A DNA stretch of 64,000 bases from positions 62,001-126,000 of the forward strand of contig JAGXFV010000018.1 of the NCBI GenBank assembly GCA_024637095.1. The letters are read 5' to 3'. Positions within the stretch are counted from its first letter, which is position 1; the number at the start of each line of letters is the position of its first letter. Of this stretch, positions 25,642-34,361 are shown piece by piece. Below the pieces are notes generated by a model. That model saw only the letters and a list, made by a program, of their open reading frames with translations. It had not been told where the DNA came from and did not search any database. This stretch comes from Actinomycetes bacterium (GTDB lineage: Bacteria; Actinomycetota; Thermoleophilia; RBG-16-64-13). A program made the position numbers and the translations under genes.

Positions 25642-27044
25642 ACGGGCCGCTCCTGAGTTCGCGCGGGCAGTCCGAGCAAGGTGTGGTTACGGAAAGGCCG
25701 CCAACCGCTGAGCAACGCGAGGAACGACCGGGTGACGACGATGGCCGTCAGCATCGAGAGGACCACGCCGATACCGAGCGTCAGGGCGAAGCCCCGGACT
25801 CCGCCGGTCGCGGCCCAGAACAGAATGCCGGCGGTGATCAGCGTGGTGACGTTGGCATCCAGGATGGTTCTGATCGCCTTGCGGAAGCCTACGTCGACGG
25901 CGGTGCGCACCGTCTTACCCGCCGCGACCTCCTCCCGGATTCGCGCGAAGATTATGATGTTGGCGTCCACCGCCATGCCCAGGGTAAGGATCGCTCCGGC
26001 GATGCCGGGGAGTGTGAGGGTGGCGCCGATGGCGTTGAGCGCTCCCCAGAAGAGTATGCCGAAGATGATGAGGGCAATGTCGGCGACGACCCCCAAGAGC
26101 CGGTAGTAGAGCAGCATGAAGACGAGCACAGCTGCAAAGCCGAGGGCTCCGGCGTACAGCGCCTGGTCGAGCGAAGCCTTGCCCAGAGTGGCCCCCACGC
26201 TGCGTTGGTCGATGACCTCGAGTTCCACGGGTAAGGCACCGGTCTGGAGAACCAGGGCCAAATTCTCCGCCTCTTGGAGAGTGAAGTTGCCGGTGATCTC
26301 GGCCCGGCCGCCGTCGATTCTTTCCTGAACCCGCGGCGCCGACTGCACGATGCCGTCCAGTACGATGGCGAACAACTGATCCTGACCGGTGACCTGGGCC
26401 TGCTGGGCGAGGTCACCGGTGATCTGGCCGAAAAGGGCGGCGCCCTCGGAGGTGAAGGCCATGTCGACTTTGGGTTGGTTATTTTGGTCGATGCCCACGT
26501 CGGCACTCTCCAGGGCCGTCCCGGTCAACGGAGGCGCCCCCTCGACCAGGTACCAGCGGTCGGCGGCGAACCCGCTTTCCGCGGCCGGCCACAGCACCAG
26601 CGACTGTTCGGCGGGCAGGGAATTCTCATCCTCGACGCCGGCAGCGTCGAGTGCTTCCTGCTCAGTGGCGTAGGATTCGCCGAACTGCTCGACCTTATAG
26701 AACTCGAGCACGGCGGTCTTGCCCACCAGTGCTAGGGCTTCTTCCGGATTGTCGATCCCCGGCAGCTGAACGCTGATCTTCCATTCGCCCTGCCGCTGAA
26801 TCTCGGGCTCGGCCACACCCAGGCGGTCGACCCGCTCCTGAATGATGTTGAGCGCCTGCGCCATGCTCTCTTCGGTGCGCGGAGCTTTGGCGGTGTCCTG
26901 CGCCTCGAGAATCACGGCAAGACCACCCTGCAGGTCGAGACCCAGCCGGGTGCTCTCCCCGGGGGGGTAGATGAAGTAGACCGCCGCCGCCAGCAGGGCG
27001 ACGAGCAGCACGAGCACGATGACGTTCCGCACAGTTTTCGACAA
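25638..27044 (-). CDS. secD: Protein translocase accessory subunit SecD
   Basis: SecD is the larger partner of SecF. The 468-residue protein starts with a membrane helix and the D1 motif LGLDLQGGLAVILEA. A periplasmic P1 region includes VQLPGIDNPEEA, and the C-terminal membrane domain contains GMAVDANIIIFARIREE. The start is TTG, 7 nt after GGAAGG. It lies downstream of a terminator that separates it from yajC, so secDF may have its own promoter in the intervening 165 nt. Confidence 0.96.
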   Translation of the reverse strand: MSKTVRNVIVLVLLVALLAAAVYFIYPPGESTRLGLDLQGGLAVILEAQDTAKAPRTEESMAQALNIIQERVDRLGVAEPEIQRQGEWKISVQLPGIDNPEEALALVGKTAVLEFYKVEQFGESYATEQEALDAAGVEDENSLPAEQSLVLWPAAESGFAADRWYLVEGAPPLTGTALESADVGIDQNNQPKVDMAFTSEGAALFGQITGDLAQQAQVTGQDQLFAIVLDGIVQSAPRVQERIDGGRAEITGNFTLQEAENLALVLQTGALPVELEVIDQRSVGATLGKASLDQALYAGALGFAAVLVFMLLYYRLLGVVADIALIIFGILFWGALNAIGATLTLPGIAGAILTLGMAVDANIIIFARIREEVAAGKTVRTAVDVGFRKAIRTILDANVTTLITAGILFWAATGGVRGFALTLGIGVVLSMLTAIVVTRSFLALLSGWRPFRNHTLLGLPARTQERPV

Positions 27045-27150
27045 GGAGGTACCTTCCTGGAAAACGTTACTCGTGGTCGTAGGCCCTATATCGGCTGAGG
27101 GCCGGAAAGCGCACCGGGGAAGGATAGGTCAACCCACGAGCGGTGTCAAC

Positions 27151-27193
27151 GAAGAAAAAGGGGTGGTCCGCGCTCAACAAGCGCGGGCCACCC
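27151..27193 (-). terminator. Intrinsic terminator between yajC and secD
   Basis: A 14-bp stem with one mismatch (27161-27174 with 27180-27193, loop of five) is followed on the minus strand by CTTTTTCTTC. It is 17 nt past the yajC stop. It is a textbook intrinsic terminator and would also attenuate read-through into secDF. Confidence 0.85.
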
Positions 27194-27209
27194 TGTTACC
27201 GCAATTACT

Positions 27210-27623
27210 CTAGACGCGGGTGGTGCCGGAGGTATCTTCGGGTTCGAGATCAGGTTCGAGATCAGGTTCGAGATCAGGTTCGACGTCAGCATACTCCTCC
27301 GACTCGATCTCCTCGAAGTCCGCGGCCTCGTCTTCAATCAGCACCGGTTCGTCATCGAGAGGCGTGGGATTGACGATCTCTGCAACCGCACGCTTGGTCA
27401 TTTTCAACTCGACGCCCTTGGCGACCTCGACCAACATGAACTGCTCGTCAACCCCGCGGATGACGCCGTTGATCCCGCCGACGGTCATGACCTCGTCGCC
27501 GGGCCGCAGGGAACTCACCATCTCTTCATGGCCCCGTCGTTGCTTCTGCTGGGGCCGGATAGCGAGGAAGTAAAATACCGCGATGAAGCCGACGACGTAA
27601 ATCGCAAGCAGAGGAAAGGACAC
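27210..27623 (-). CDS. yajC: Preprotein translocase accessory protein YajC with an acidic repeat tail
   Basis: YajC is a small single-span partner of SecDF. The N-terminal helix (LLAIYVVGFIAVFYFLAIRPQ) and the conserved block SLRPGDEVMTVGGINGVI are typical. The 137-residue length exceeds the usual 90-110 because of an acidic C-terminus. That tail ends in a threefold EPDL repeat encoded by a 12-bp DNA repeat. The GTG start follows GGAGAGAGG. It sits between tgt and secD, the conserved tgt-yajC-secD order. Confidence 0.92.
   Translation of the reverse strand: MSFPLLAIYVVGFIAVFYFLAIRPQQKQRRGHEEMVSSLRPGDEVMTVGGINGVIRGVDEQFMLVEVAKGVELKMTKRAVAEIVNPTPLDDEPVLIEDEAADFEEIESEEYADVEPDLEPDLEPDLEPEDTSGTTRV
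27241..27283. repeat. 12-bp tandem repeat inside yajC
   Basis: Three perfect copies of ggttcgagatca (plus strand, 27241-27276) and a 7-nt partial fourth copy encode the repeated EPDL residues of the YajC tail. Because the unit is 12 bp, copy-number change would keep the reading frame. Confidence 0.9.
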
Positions 27624-27692
27624 GGCCTCTCTCCTTCGGTTTGGATTGTTCCCTATAGTTCCATGGGAGCGCCTGCCCCCGTTGGCGGCATA

Positions 27693-28832
27693 TTACCACC
27701 CCGCGCTTACAGAACGGCGATACTCCCCGAAGCGCCGCTCACGAATGGCCTCGCGGGCGCCATCAACCAGGCGGAAGAGGTGCCTGAGATTGTGTTCGGT
27801 GAGTAATTGGGCGCCCAACATCTCCTTCTGGCTGACGAAGTGGCGGATGGCCCCCCGCGAGAAGGACCGGCAGGCGGTGCAGTCGCAGTCATCCTCCAGC
27901 GGGTCCGGGTCGGCTTTGAAGCGCGCGTTGCGCAGGTTGAGTCTGCCCTCCTTGGTGAAGGCGGTGCCCATCCGCGCCACCCGGGTGGGAAGCACGCAAT
28001 CGAAGAGGTCGACTCCGAGCGCGATCATGTCCATGATGCCTATCGGATCGCCGATGCCCATGAAGTAGCGGATGCGTTCCCAGGGAAGCAGGTCCACCGT
28101 AGACTTGGTGGATTGCAGCATCGACTCGCGATCCTCGCCCACAGAGAGGCCACCCACGGCGTAGCCGGGAAAGTCGATTTCGAGAAGCGCCTCGGCGCTC
28201 CGTCGCCTCAGGTCGGCGAAGGTGCCGCCCTGGACGATCCCCAAGAGCATTTGCGGGCCGCCGGCGCCCTGCCCCCCCGCGCCCAGGTGGGCCTCGCGGC
28301 AGCGGCGGGCCCAATCGGTGGTTCTTAGCACCGCGCGCTCCACCAGGGAACGGTCCCGGGTGGCCGGCGGGCACTCATCGAAGCACATGATGAAATCCGC
28401 CCCCAGCGCCTGTTGCTCGGCGATCGCCCGCTCGGGCGTGAAGAGGTGCCGCGAGCCGTCGTAGACCGAGCGAAAAGCCACCCCTTCGTCCTGGACGTCG
28501 GCCGTGTCCAGCAGGCTGAACACCTGGAAGCCGCCGCTGTCGGTGAGGATCGGTCCCTCCCAGCCCATGAAGCGGTGCAGGCCGCCCAGATCGCGCACCA
28601 CAGCGCTGCCCGGGCGGAGCGCCAGGTGATAGGTATTGGCCAGGATGATCTGCGCGCCCAGGCGCTCAAGGTCGGTGGGCAGCATCCCCTTTACCGTGCC
28701 TTTGGTGCCCACCGGCATGAAGCACGGGGTGGTCACCGCGCCGTGCGGCGTTTCGAGACGGCCCACCCGGGCCCGTCCGTCGGTGGCTTCCAGAGAAAAG
28801 GGAAAGGCGGGAAGACCGCCGTTGTTGCTCAT
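27693..28832 (-). CDS. tgt: Queuine tRNA-ribosyltransferase
   Basis: Bacterial TGT exchanges G34 of GUN-anticodon tRNAs for preQ1. The 379-residue protein has the substrate motif LTDSGGFQVFSL containing an active-site Asp, MCFDECPP, the GIVQGG base-recognition loop and the zinc site CDCTAC followed by a His ligand in LTEHNLRH. It overlaps queA by 4 nt (ATGA). Together with queA and queH it covers the tRNA-level steps of queuosine formation; no preQ1 synthesis genes are in the window. Confidence 0.96.
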   Translation of the reverse strand: MSNNGGLPAFPFSLEATDGRARVGRLETPHGAVTTPCFMPVGTKGTVKGMLPTDLERLGAQIILANTYHLALRPGSAVVRDLGGLHRFMGWEGPILTDSGGFQVFSLLDTADVQDEGVAFRSVYDGSRHLFTPERAIAEQQALGADFIMCFDECPPATRDRSLVERAVLRTTDWARRCREAHLGAGGQGAGGPQMLLGIVQGGTFADLRRRSAEALLEIDFPGYAVGGLSVGEDRESMLQSTKSTVDLLPWERIRYFMGIGDPIGIMDMIALGVDLFDCVLPTRVARMGTAFTKEGRLNLRNARFKADPDPLEDDCDCTACRSFSRGAIRHFVSQKEMLGAQLLTEHNLRHLFRLVDGAREAIRERRFGEYRRSVSAGW

Positions 28833-29890
28833 GTCACCAGCATGGCGTCGCCGAAGCTGAAGAAACGGTAGTGCCCGGCCACGGCCTCGGCGTAGGCCCG
28901 GCGGGTGGAGTCCACGCCGGCAAAGGCCATGACCAGCGCCAGGAGCGAGGTCCGCGGCAGATGGAAGTTCGTGAGCAGGGCGCCGACCGCGCGGAACCTG
29001 TACCCCGGGGTTATGTAGAGGCTGGTCCAGCCGCGGGGATCGGCGGGAGCAGGCTCTCCCGGGGAAGCGGCGCGGAAGAGGGTCTCCAGCACCCTCACCG
29101 AGGTGGTGCCCACCGCCACCAGCCGGCGATTCTCACGGCGGGCGAGGTTCAGTGTCCGCAGGGCCTCTTCGGGGACCGAGTACCACTCCTGATGGATGGG
29201 GTGGGCTTCAACCTCCTCCACCTGTATGGGACGAAAGGTGTCGAGTCCGACATGAAGCGTGACCGAGGCGGTTTCGACACCTCCGGCTTGTAGGTCGGAC
29301 AGCAGTTCGGGAGTGAAGTGCAGGCCCGCGGTGGGCGCCGCGGCCGAACCCGGATCACGCGCATAGACCGTTTGGTAGAGCTCGGGGTCGCCTGGGTCCT
29401 CGGTTATGTATGGCGGAAGCGGCGTCTTGCCCTGTCGTTCGAGAATCTCGGGGATGGATAGCAATCCCGCGGCGGCGACCACCCAGCGTCCCTCTCCCAG
29501 ATACCGATCCAGAAGGACCACCTCGTCCAGGTCGGCGCCCACGGCCAACTCCAGGCCGGCGCGCAGGCGTGACGAGGGCCGGGCAAGTGCCTCCCATCGC
29601 AGACCGGAGGGTGCATTGCCCACCTGCCCGGTGAACGGTGACAGGAAGAGGAGCTCCACCCTGCCCCCCGTGGGCTTGCGCGCGATGAGTCTTGCCGGAA
29701 GCACCCGGGAATCGTTGAGCACCAGGACGTCCCCCTCGCGGAGCATTTGGGGAAGTTGACGGAATTGGCGGTGCCCGATCCGGTCGGCCTTGCGGTCGAG
29801 GTGAAGCAGGCGGCAGGCGTCCCGCGGCTCCGTGGGATGCTGCGCGATGAGTTCCGGCGGTATCTCGAGATCGAGTTCTTCGATCCGCAC
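28829..29890 (-). CDS. queA: S-adenosylmethionine:tRNA ribosyltransferase-isomerase
   Basis: QueA transfers the ribosyl part of SAM to preQ1-modified tRNA to give epoxyqueuosine. The 353 residues include the typical N-terminus ELDLEIPPELIAQHP, VLNDSRVLPARL, YQTVYARDPGSAAAPTAGLH and SLYITPGYRF. The GTG start is preceded closely by the stop of the DUF2905 gene (TGACGTG). It is the middle of the tgt-queA-DUF2905-queH string, so the product passes directly to the reductase QueH encoded upstream. Confidence 0.96.
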   Translation of the reverse strand: MRIEELDLEIPPELIAQHPTEPRDACRLLHLDRKADRIGHRQFRQLPQMLREGDVLVLNDSRVLPARLIARKPTGGRVELLFLSPFTGQVGNAPSGLRWEALARPSSRLRAGLELAVGADLDEVVLLDRYLGEGRWVVAAAGLLSIPEILERQGKTPLPPYITEDPGDPELYQTVYARDPGSAAAPTAGLHFTPELLSDLQAGGVETASVTLHVGLDTFRPIQVEEVEAHPIHQEWYSVPEEALRTLNLARRENRRLVAVGTTSVRVLETLFRAASPGEPAPADPRGWTSLYITPGYRFRAVGALLTNFHLPRTSLLALVMAFAGVDSTRRAYAEAVAGHYRFFSFGDAMLVT

Positions 29891-29891
29891 G

Positions 29892-30110
29892 TCAGCGGCG
29901 AAAGATCAGGTTGAGCAGGACGGTCAGGGTGAGACTAACCAGGATCGAAAGGCCCAGGGGCACGTAGATGGTGGTCCGGCCCCCCCGCCAAACGATGTCC
30001 CCGGGCAGCCGTTCGAGGCCAAAGCGCCCCAGGAGGAGGAAGAGGGCTCCGACCAGGAGCAGCACCGCGCCGGCCACGAGTAAGAGGCGCCCCACAGTCT
30101 CGAAGCTCAT
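29892..30110 (-). CDS. DUF2905-family small membrane protein
   Basis: The frame extends further upstream, but the ATG at 30110, 4 nt after the queH stop, gives the typical 72-residue protein. It has two hydrophobic helices (VGRLLLVAGAVLLLVGALFLLLG and YVPLGLSILVSLTLTVLLNLIF). These flank the family signature LGRFGLERLPGDIVWRGGR. DUF2905 genes are often found among queuosine and ruv genes. Function is unknown. Confidence 0.85.
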   Translation of the reverse strand: MSFETVGRLLLVAGAVLLLVGALFLLLGRFGLERLPGDIVWRGGRTTIYVPLGLSILVSLTLTVLLNLIFRR

Positions 30111-30114
30111 CGTC

Positions 30115-30651
30115 TCAACCGGATTTCTGTCGGTAGCGCTCCCACTCGGAGAGCACGCAGCCGCAGTACTTCTGGCGGTAGAGTCCGGTCTGTTTCGCGG
30201 TCTCGCGCGAGGCCCGGTAGCGCGGGCGCAGATCCTCATAGAGGAAGGCAACACCGAAGGCCTGGGCGGCCTTCTGTCCCTCTTCGGCGATGGCGGTGTG
30301 GTCCTGCCAGGGACTGATGGCTAGGCTCGTGGTGAAGGAGTCGCAACCGGCGGCGGCGGCTTCGCGCGCCGCCCTATCCATCCGGGCGCCGATGCAGCGC
30401 CGGCACCGGTCGGCCTCCTGGGGCCGCACCTCGGTGAACCAACGGGCCGGGTCGTAGGTCGCGTCCAGCCGCAGCTCGAAGTCGGCGTTATCGGCCAATT
30501 CCTCCGCCCCCGTCAGCCGCCGCTGGTGTTCCATGAAGGGGTGAATATTGGGATTGTAAAAGAAACCGGTCACGTCGTGCCCGGCCTCGCGCCAGTGCGC
30601 CACCGTCTCGGTGGCGCAGGGCCCGCAACAGATGTGAATCAGAGTACGCAT
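30115..30651 (-). CDS. queH: Epoxyqueuosine reductase QueH
   Basis: QueH reduces epoxyqueuosine in tRNA to queuosine and replaces the cobalamin enzyme QueG. The 178-residue protein has the adjacent-cysteine motif CCGPC near residues 9-13, CRRC near 93 and YCGC near 162. These are the ligands and active-site cysteines known for QueH. FFYNPNIHPF and TTSLAISPWQ are also characteristic. It follows ruvB by 48 nt and precedes DUF2905 and queA, completing the tRNA queuosine branch. Confidence 0.95.
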   Translation of the reverse strand: MRTLIHICCGPCATETVAHWREAGHDVTGFFYNPNIHPFMEHQRRLTGAEELADNADFELRLDATYDPARWFTEVRPQEADRCRRCIGARMDRAAREAAAAGCDSFTTSLAISPWQDHTAIAEEGQKAAQAFGVAFLYEDLRPRYRASRETAKQTGLYRQKYCGCVLSEWERYRQKSG

Positions 30652-30699
30652 TGCCCGGGGAATTGTCTCAGATATGAGCGGGTTCCACCGCCGGTGGGA

Positions 30700-31809
30700 T
30701 TAGAACAGCTGCCCGGCATCGGTCGGGGGCTTGACCCCGCAGTGCTCGTATCCCAGGCGCGTGAGCACCCGGCCGCGAGGGGTTCTCTTGAGAAAGCCCC
30801 GCTGCAGCAGGTAGGGCTCGTAGACGTCCTCGATGGTGTCGGGCTCCTCGCCAATGGCCACCGCCAGAGTCGAAAGCCCGACCGGTCCCCCATCGAACTT
30901 CTCCAGGATAAGCGTCAGAATCTCCCGGTCCACCCGGTCGAGTCCCTCGTCGTCGACCTCGAAGAGACGCAACGCCTCCCGGGCGACCTCCGCGGAGATC
31001 TCGCCTTCGTGCCGCACCTGCGCATAGTCGCGCACCCGTTTCAGCAGGCGATTCGCGATCCGCGGGGTACCCCGGGCGCGCAGAGCGATCTCGGCAGCGG
31101 CCCCCTCGTCGATGCCCACCTCGAGGATCCGGGCGGCGCGGTGCACGATCGCCCCCAGTTCTTCCGTCGAGTAATAGTCCAGCCGGTGACTGAAAACGAA
31201 GCGGTCGCGCAGCGGGGTGGTGATCAGTCCCGAACGGGTGGTGGCGCCAATAAGAGTGAAATGGGGAAGGTCCAGGCGAATGCTGCGCGCGCTGGGGCCC
31301 TGCCCGATGATGATGTCGATCTCGAAGTCCTCCATCGCGGGATAGAGGATCTCTTCGATGGCCCGGTTCAGTCGGTGGATCTCGTCAATGAAGAGGACAT
31401 CGCCATCACCGAGATTGGTGAGAATGGCCGCCATGTCCGCCTTCTTTTCGAGAGCGGGCCCCGACGTGGTGTGGATCTCGACCTCCATCTCGACTGCGAT
31501 GATGTTGGCCAGCGTGGTCTTGCCCAATCCGGGGGGACCCGCGAGCAGCACGTGATCAAGCGCATCGCCGCGGGATTTGGCCGCCTCGATGAAGATCGAA
31601 AGTTGTTCTTTGAGTAAGGGCTGGCCGCGAAATGTGAGCAGAGAACGCGGCCGCAGTGAGCGCTCGATCTCCTGATCGTCGCCCGATTCCTCAGGGTCGG
31701 CCAGGCGGTCGGCCTCGAATTCCCCTGCGGCCGGCAGGTCTTCTGCGGAGTCAGCCTGATCTGCCAACTCCGCGCACTGCTCGTCCTCGGGATAGCTCAA
31801 ATCGGCCAC
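30700..31809 (-). CDS. ruvB: Holliday junction branch-migration motor RuvB, acidic N-terminal extension
   Basis: RuvB is the AAA+ hexamer that drives branch migration with RuvA. The 369 residues include [15 protein letters not shown] (Walker A), [10 protein letters not shown] (Walker B), sensor 1 GATTRSGL, the arginine finger region PLRDRFVF, and a winged-helix C-terminus ([20 protein letters not shown]). Usual RuvB proteins start near the [14 protein letters not shown] segment; here about 50 acidic residues ([18 protein letters not shown] and on) precede it. The tail could modulate RuvA binding, or the true start could be internal. Confidence 0.95.
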   Translation of the reverse strand: MADLSYPEDEQCAELADQADSAEDLPAAGEFEADRLADPEESGDDQEIERSLRPRSLLTFRGQPLLKEQLSIFIEAAKSRGDALDHVLLAGPPGLGKTTLANIIAVEMEVEIHTTSGPALEKKADMAAILTNLGDGDVLFIDEIHRLNRAIEEILYPAMEDFEIDIIIGQGPSARSIRLDLPHFTLIGATTRSGLITTPLRDRFVFSHRLDYYSTEELGAIVHRAARILEVGIDEGAAAEIALRARGTPRIANRLLKRVRDYAQVRHEGEISAEVAREALRLFEVDDEGLDRVDREILTLILEKFDGGPVGLSTLAVAIGEEPDTIEDVYEPYLLQRGFLKRTPRGRVLTRLGYEHCGVKPPTDAGQLF

Positions 31810-31812
31810 TCC

Positions 31813-32403
31813 TTAGCCCCGCCTCTTCGAAAGGGCCTGACGCACCATTTCGTTGACCGAGCCTGCGGGGTCTTGCCCGGCGAGCAGTCCCTCCGCTTCC
31901 GCCGGAGTCAGGCCGAGTTCCTCGAGAGCGGCCCGCGCGGTGGCGAGATTGCCGGTAGAGTCGGCCAACTCCTCCGCGGTGACGCCGGCGGCCACGGCCG
32001 CCACCTCTCCGACCTTCTCACGCAGTTCGAGAATCACCCGTTCCGCGGTCTTCTTGCCGATCCCGGGAATCGACTGAAACAGGGCGACGTCGCCAGAAGC
32101 GATCGCGCGGCGGAGTTCCGCCGGTCGCCGCGAAAGCGTGGTGAGGGCCAGTCGAGGGCCGATCTTGCTCACACCGATCAGCAGGCGAAAGAGGTTCCGC
32201 TCCTCCTCGCTGGTAAAGCCGTAGAGCTGCAGGTCGTCCTCGCGTACGTGCAAGTAGGTGAGCAGGGCGGCGTCTTCGCCCACAGGACCGGCTTGGCGCA
32301 GGCTGTAGGACGACATCTCCAGGCGCAGTCCAATGCCGCCCACCTCGACCACCGCCGATTCCTGTCCCTTTGCCACCAGGGTTCCGCGGATGCGATCGAT
32401 CAC
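31813..32403 (-). CDS. ruvA: Holliday junction DNA-binding protein RuvA
   Basis: RuvA tetramers hold the four-way junction and load RuvB. The 196-residue protein shows the N-terminal OB fold (MIDRIRGTLVAKG), a tandem helix-hairpin-helix region (FRLLIGVSKIGPRLALTTLS and FQSIPGIGKKTAERVI) and a C-terminal RuvB-binding helix bundle (ALEELGLTPAEAEGLL). It overlaps ruvC by 4 nt and ruvB follows after 3 nt: a compact ruvC-ruvA-ruvB unit. Confidence 0.96.
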   Translation of the reverse strand: MIDRIRGTLVAKGQESAVVEVGGIGLRLEMSSYSLRQAGPVGEDAALLTYLHVREDDLQLYGFTSEEERNLFRLLIGVSKIGPRLALTTLSRRPAELRRAIASGDVALFQSIPGIGKKTAERVILELREKVGEVAAVAAGVTAEELADSTGNLATARAALEELGLTPAEAEGLLAGQDPAGSVNEMVRQALSKRRG

Positions 32404-32966
32404 GCGTTGCCCTTTTCCCGGCTGCGTTGTGCGGCGTTCAGCATCGCCATGCTGTTGGCCAGGCAGATGGCGACGGCCAGAGCGTCGGCGGCGTCATCGG
32501 GCCGCGGAACCTCCCGCAGCCCCAGGAGAGTCGTCACCATGCGCTGCACCTGTTGTTTCTCCGCCTTACCGTAGCCGACCACCGCCTGTTTCACCTGCTG
32601 CGGCGTGTACTCGTAGAGCCCACAGCCGGCTTGGGAGCAGGCCAGTAGGCAGACTCCGCGGGCGTGGCCCACGGCCAGAGCGGTGCGCACGTTAACGTTG
32701 AAGAAAAGCGACTCCACCGCCGCCACCGTGGGCTGATAGCGGGCGAGCAACGCCGAGAGCTCATCGAAGAGCAGCGCGAGCCGTTCATGAAGGTCAAGAC
32801 CCGCGGGAGTGCGAACGACGCCGTAGCTGAGCGCGGCCAAGCGGTTGCCCGTCTTCTCGACGATACCGTAACCGGTGAGAGCGGTGCCCGGATCGATACC
32901 CAGGATCACCCGGCCGTGCCCTTGGGGCCGACCGTTTCCGCGGCCCGCTGTTTCTTGTGTCGTCAT
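32400..32966 (-). CDS. ruvC: Holliday junction endonuclease RuvC
   Basis: RuvC cuts Holliday junctions symmetrically. After a roughly 19-residue polar extension, the RNase H fold begins with ILGIDPGTALTGYG (first catalytic Asp), AVESLFF (Glu), the segment YTPQQVKQAVVGYGKAEK, and the terminal acidic pair in RPDDAADALAVA. At 188 residues it is slightly longer than usual because of the extension. The yebC gene precedes it by 3 nt. Confidence 0.95.
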   Translation of the reverse strand: MTTQETAGRGNGRPQGHGRVILGIDPGTALTGYGIVEKTGNRLAALSYGVVRTPAGLDLHERLALLFDELSALLARYQPTVAAVESLFFNVNVRTALAVGHARGVCLLACSQAGCGLYEYTPQQVKQAVVGYGKAEKQQVQRMVTTLLGLREVPRPDDAADALAVAICLANSMAMLNAAQRSREKGNA

Positions 32967-32969
32967 CCG

Positions 32970-33722
32970 CTACTCGGCGAGCGCCTCCATCACTTCGTCG
33001 GGAATGTCGTAGTTGGCGTAGACGTCCTGGACGTCGTCCTGCTCCTCCAGGTTCTCGAGCAGCCGCAGCGTCTTCTTGGCGTCGCTTTCTCCGAGCGCCA
33101 CCGTGGTCGAGGGGATCATCGTCAGTTCAGCTCCTTCAATGTCGATCCCGGCCTCGGCAAGCGCTTGACGCACGCCCATGAAATCGGTGGGCTCGGTCCT
33201 GATTTCGTAGACAGAGTTTTCCACCAACACGTCCTCGGCTCCGGCCTCGATGGCCGCCAGCATCACCTCGTCTTCGTCGAACTCCTCAGTACCGACGAAG
33301 ATCACTCCTTTGCGTTCGAATATCCAGCCCACCGAACCGTCGGTGCCGAGTTTGCCGCCCGACTTGTCGAAGATGTGGCGCACGTCGGCGGCGGTGCGGT
33401 TCCGGTTGTCTGTGAGCGCAGTAACGTAAACCGCGACGCCACTGGGCCCATAGCCCTCGTAGGTGAGGTGCATGAAGGTCTCGCCTTCGGAGCCTTCACC
33501 AGTGCCTTTCTTGACCGCCCGCTCGATGTTGTCGTTGGGCATGTTGGCGTCTTTGGCCTTTTGCACGGCCTGCGCCAACGCGGCGTTCATCTCGGGGTCG
33601 CCGCCCCCCTCGCGCGCAGCCACGGTGATGGCTCGCGAGAGCTTGCCGAAGAGGTTGCCGCGCTTGGCATCCACCGCCGCTTTCTTGTGCTTGATACTGG
33701 CCCATTTGGAATGGCCTGACAT
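32970..33722 (-). CDS. YebC/PmpR family protein (TACO1-like)
   Basis: YebC proteins act as transcriptional regulators in some bacteria and, more broadly, help ribosomes through difficult sequences such as proline stretches. The 250-residue protein has the invariant start MSGHSKWASIKHKKAA, the conserved NMPNDNIERAVKKGTG, YEGYGPSGVA, and IFERKGVIF. It sits directly upstream of ruvC (3 nt), the common yebC-ruvC-ruvA-ruvB order, and 15 nt after the pdxT stop. Confidence 0.94.
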   Translation of the reverse strand: MSGHSKWASIKHKKAAVDAKRGNLFGKLSRAITVAAREGGGDPEMNAALAQAVQKAKDANMPNDNIERAVKKGTGEGSEGETFMHLTYEGYGPSGVAVYVTALTDNRNRTAADVRHIFDKSGGKLGTDGSVGWIFERKGVIFVGTEEFDEDEVMLAAIEAGAEDVLVENSVYEIRTEPTDFMGVRQALAEAGIDIEGAELTMIPSTTVALGESDAKKTLRLLENLEEQDDVQDVYANYDIPDEVMEALAE

Positions 33723-33737
33723 CGCTACCTCCGCTAC

Positions 33738-34361
33738 CTACGCCACCTCTGTCTCCACCGTATTCGAACGGGGCGCCTCGGCGACCAACTCGAGAAAGTA
33801 CCGGTGGATCCGATTGTCGTCCGTCAGTTCGGGATGAAAGGCCACGCCCATGAGATTTCCTTGGCGCACGCCGACGATCCGGTCCTCGTACGTCGCTATG
33901 GTTTCGACACCCGGCCCGGTCTGTTCCACCCAGGGCGAACGAATGAACACGCCTGGAAACGTCACCGCCGGCCTGCCGGGTAACCGCAGTTGCACCGGCC
34001 CCTCGAAGCTGTGCAGCTGTCGCCCAAAGGCATTCCGCCTCACGGTGATGTCCATGGCCCCCAACAGCGGTTGCGACCCCTCCGCCGTGCGGCGCGAAAG
34101 CATGATAAGGCCGGCACAGCTACCAAGCACCGGATGGTCGACGGCAAAGCGGCGAAGCGGCTCGGTCAGCCCGTTGCTTTTCATTAGCTTCCCCATGGTC
34201 GTGCTCTCGCCGCCCGGGATAACCAGGGCATCCAGTCCCTGTAGCTGAGCGGCAAGCCTGACCTCGCGCACCTCTGCGCCCAGACCGCTCAACATCCGGC
34301 CGTGCTCACGGAAGGCGCCCTGCAGTGCAAGGACGCCGACTGTCGGGCTCGTTACTACCAT
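33738..34361 (-). CDS. pdxT: Pyridoxal 5'-phosphate synthase glutaminase subunit PdxT
   Basis: PdxT hydrolyses glutamine and channels ammonia to PdxS. The frame is open far upstream, but the ATG at 34361, which overlaps the pdxS stop by 7 nt, gives the normal 207 residues starting next to [13 protein letters not shown]. The triad is complete: nucleophile Cys in [10 protein letters not shown], and His and Glu in [15 protein letters not shown] and the loop RRNAFGRQ are also typical. It is encoded directly after pdxS. Confidence 0.95.
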   Translation of the reverse strand: MVVTSPTVGVLALQGAFREHGRMLSGLGAEVREVRLAAQLQGLDALVIPGGESTTMGKLMKSNGLTEPLRRFAVDHPVLGSCAGLIMLSRRTAEGSQPLLGAMDITVRRNAFGRQLHSFEGPVQLRLPGRPAVTFPGVFIRSPWVEQTGPGVETIATYEDRIVGVRQGNLMGVAFHPELTDDNRIHRYFLELVAEAPRSNTVETEVA

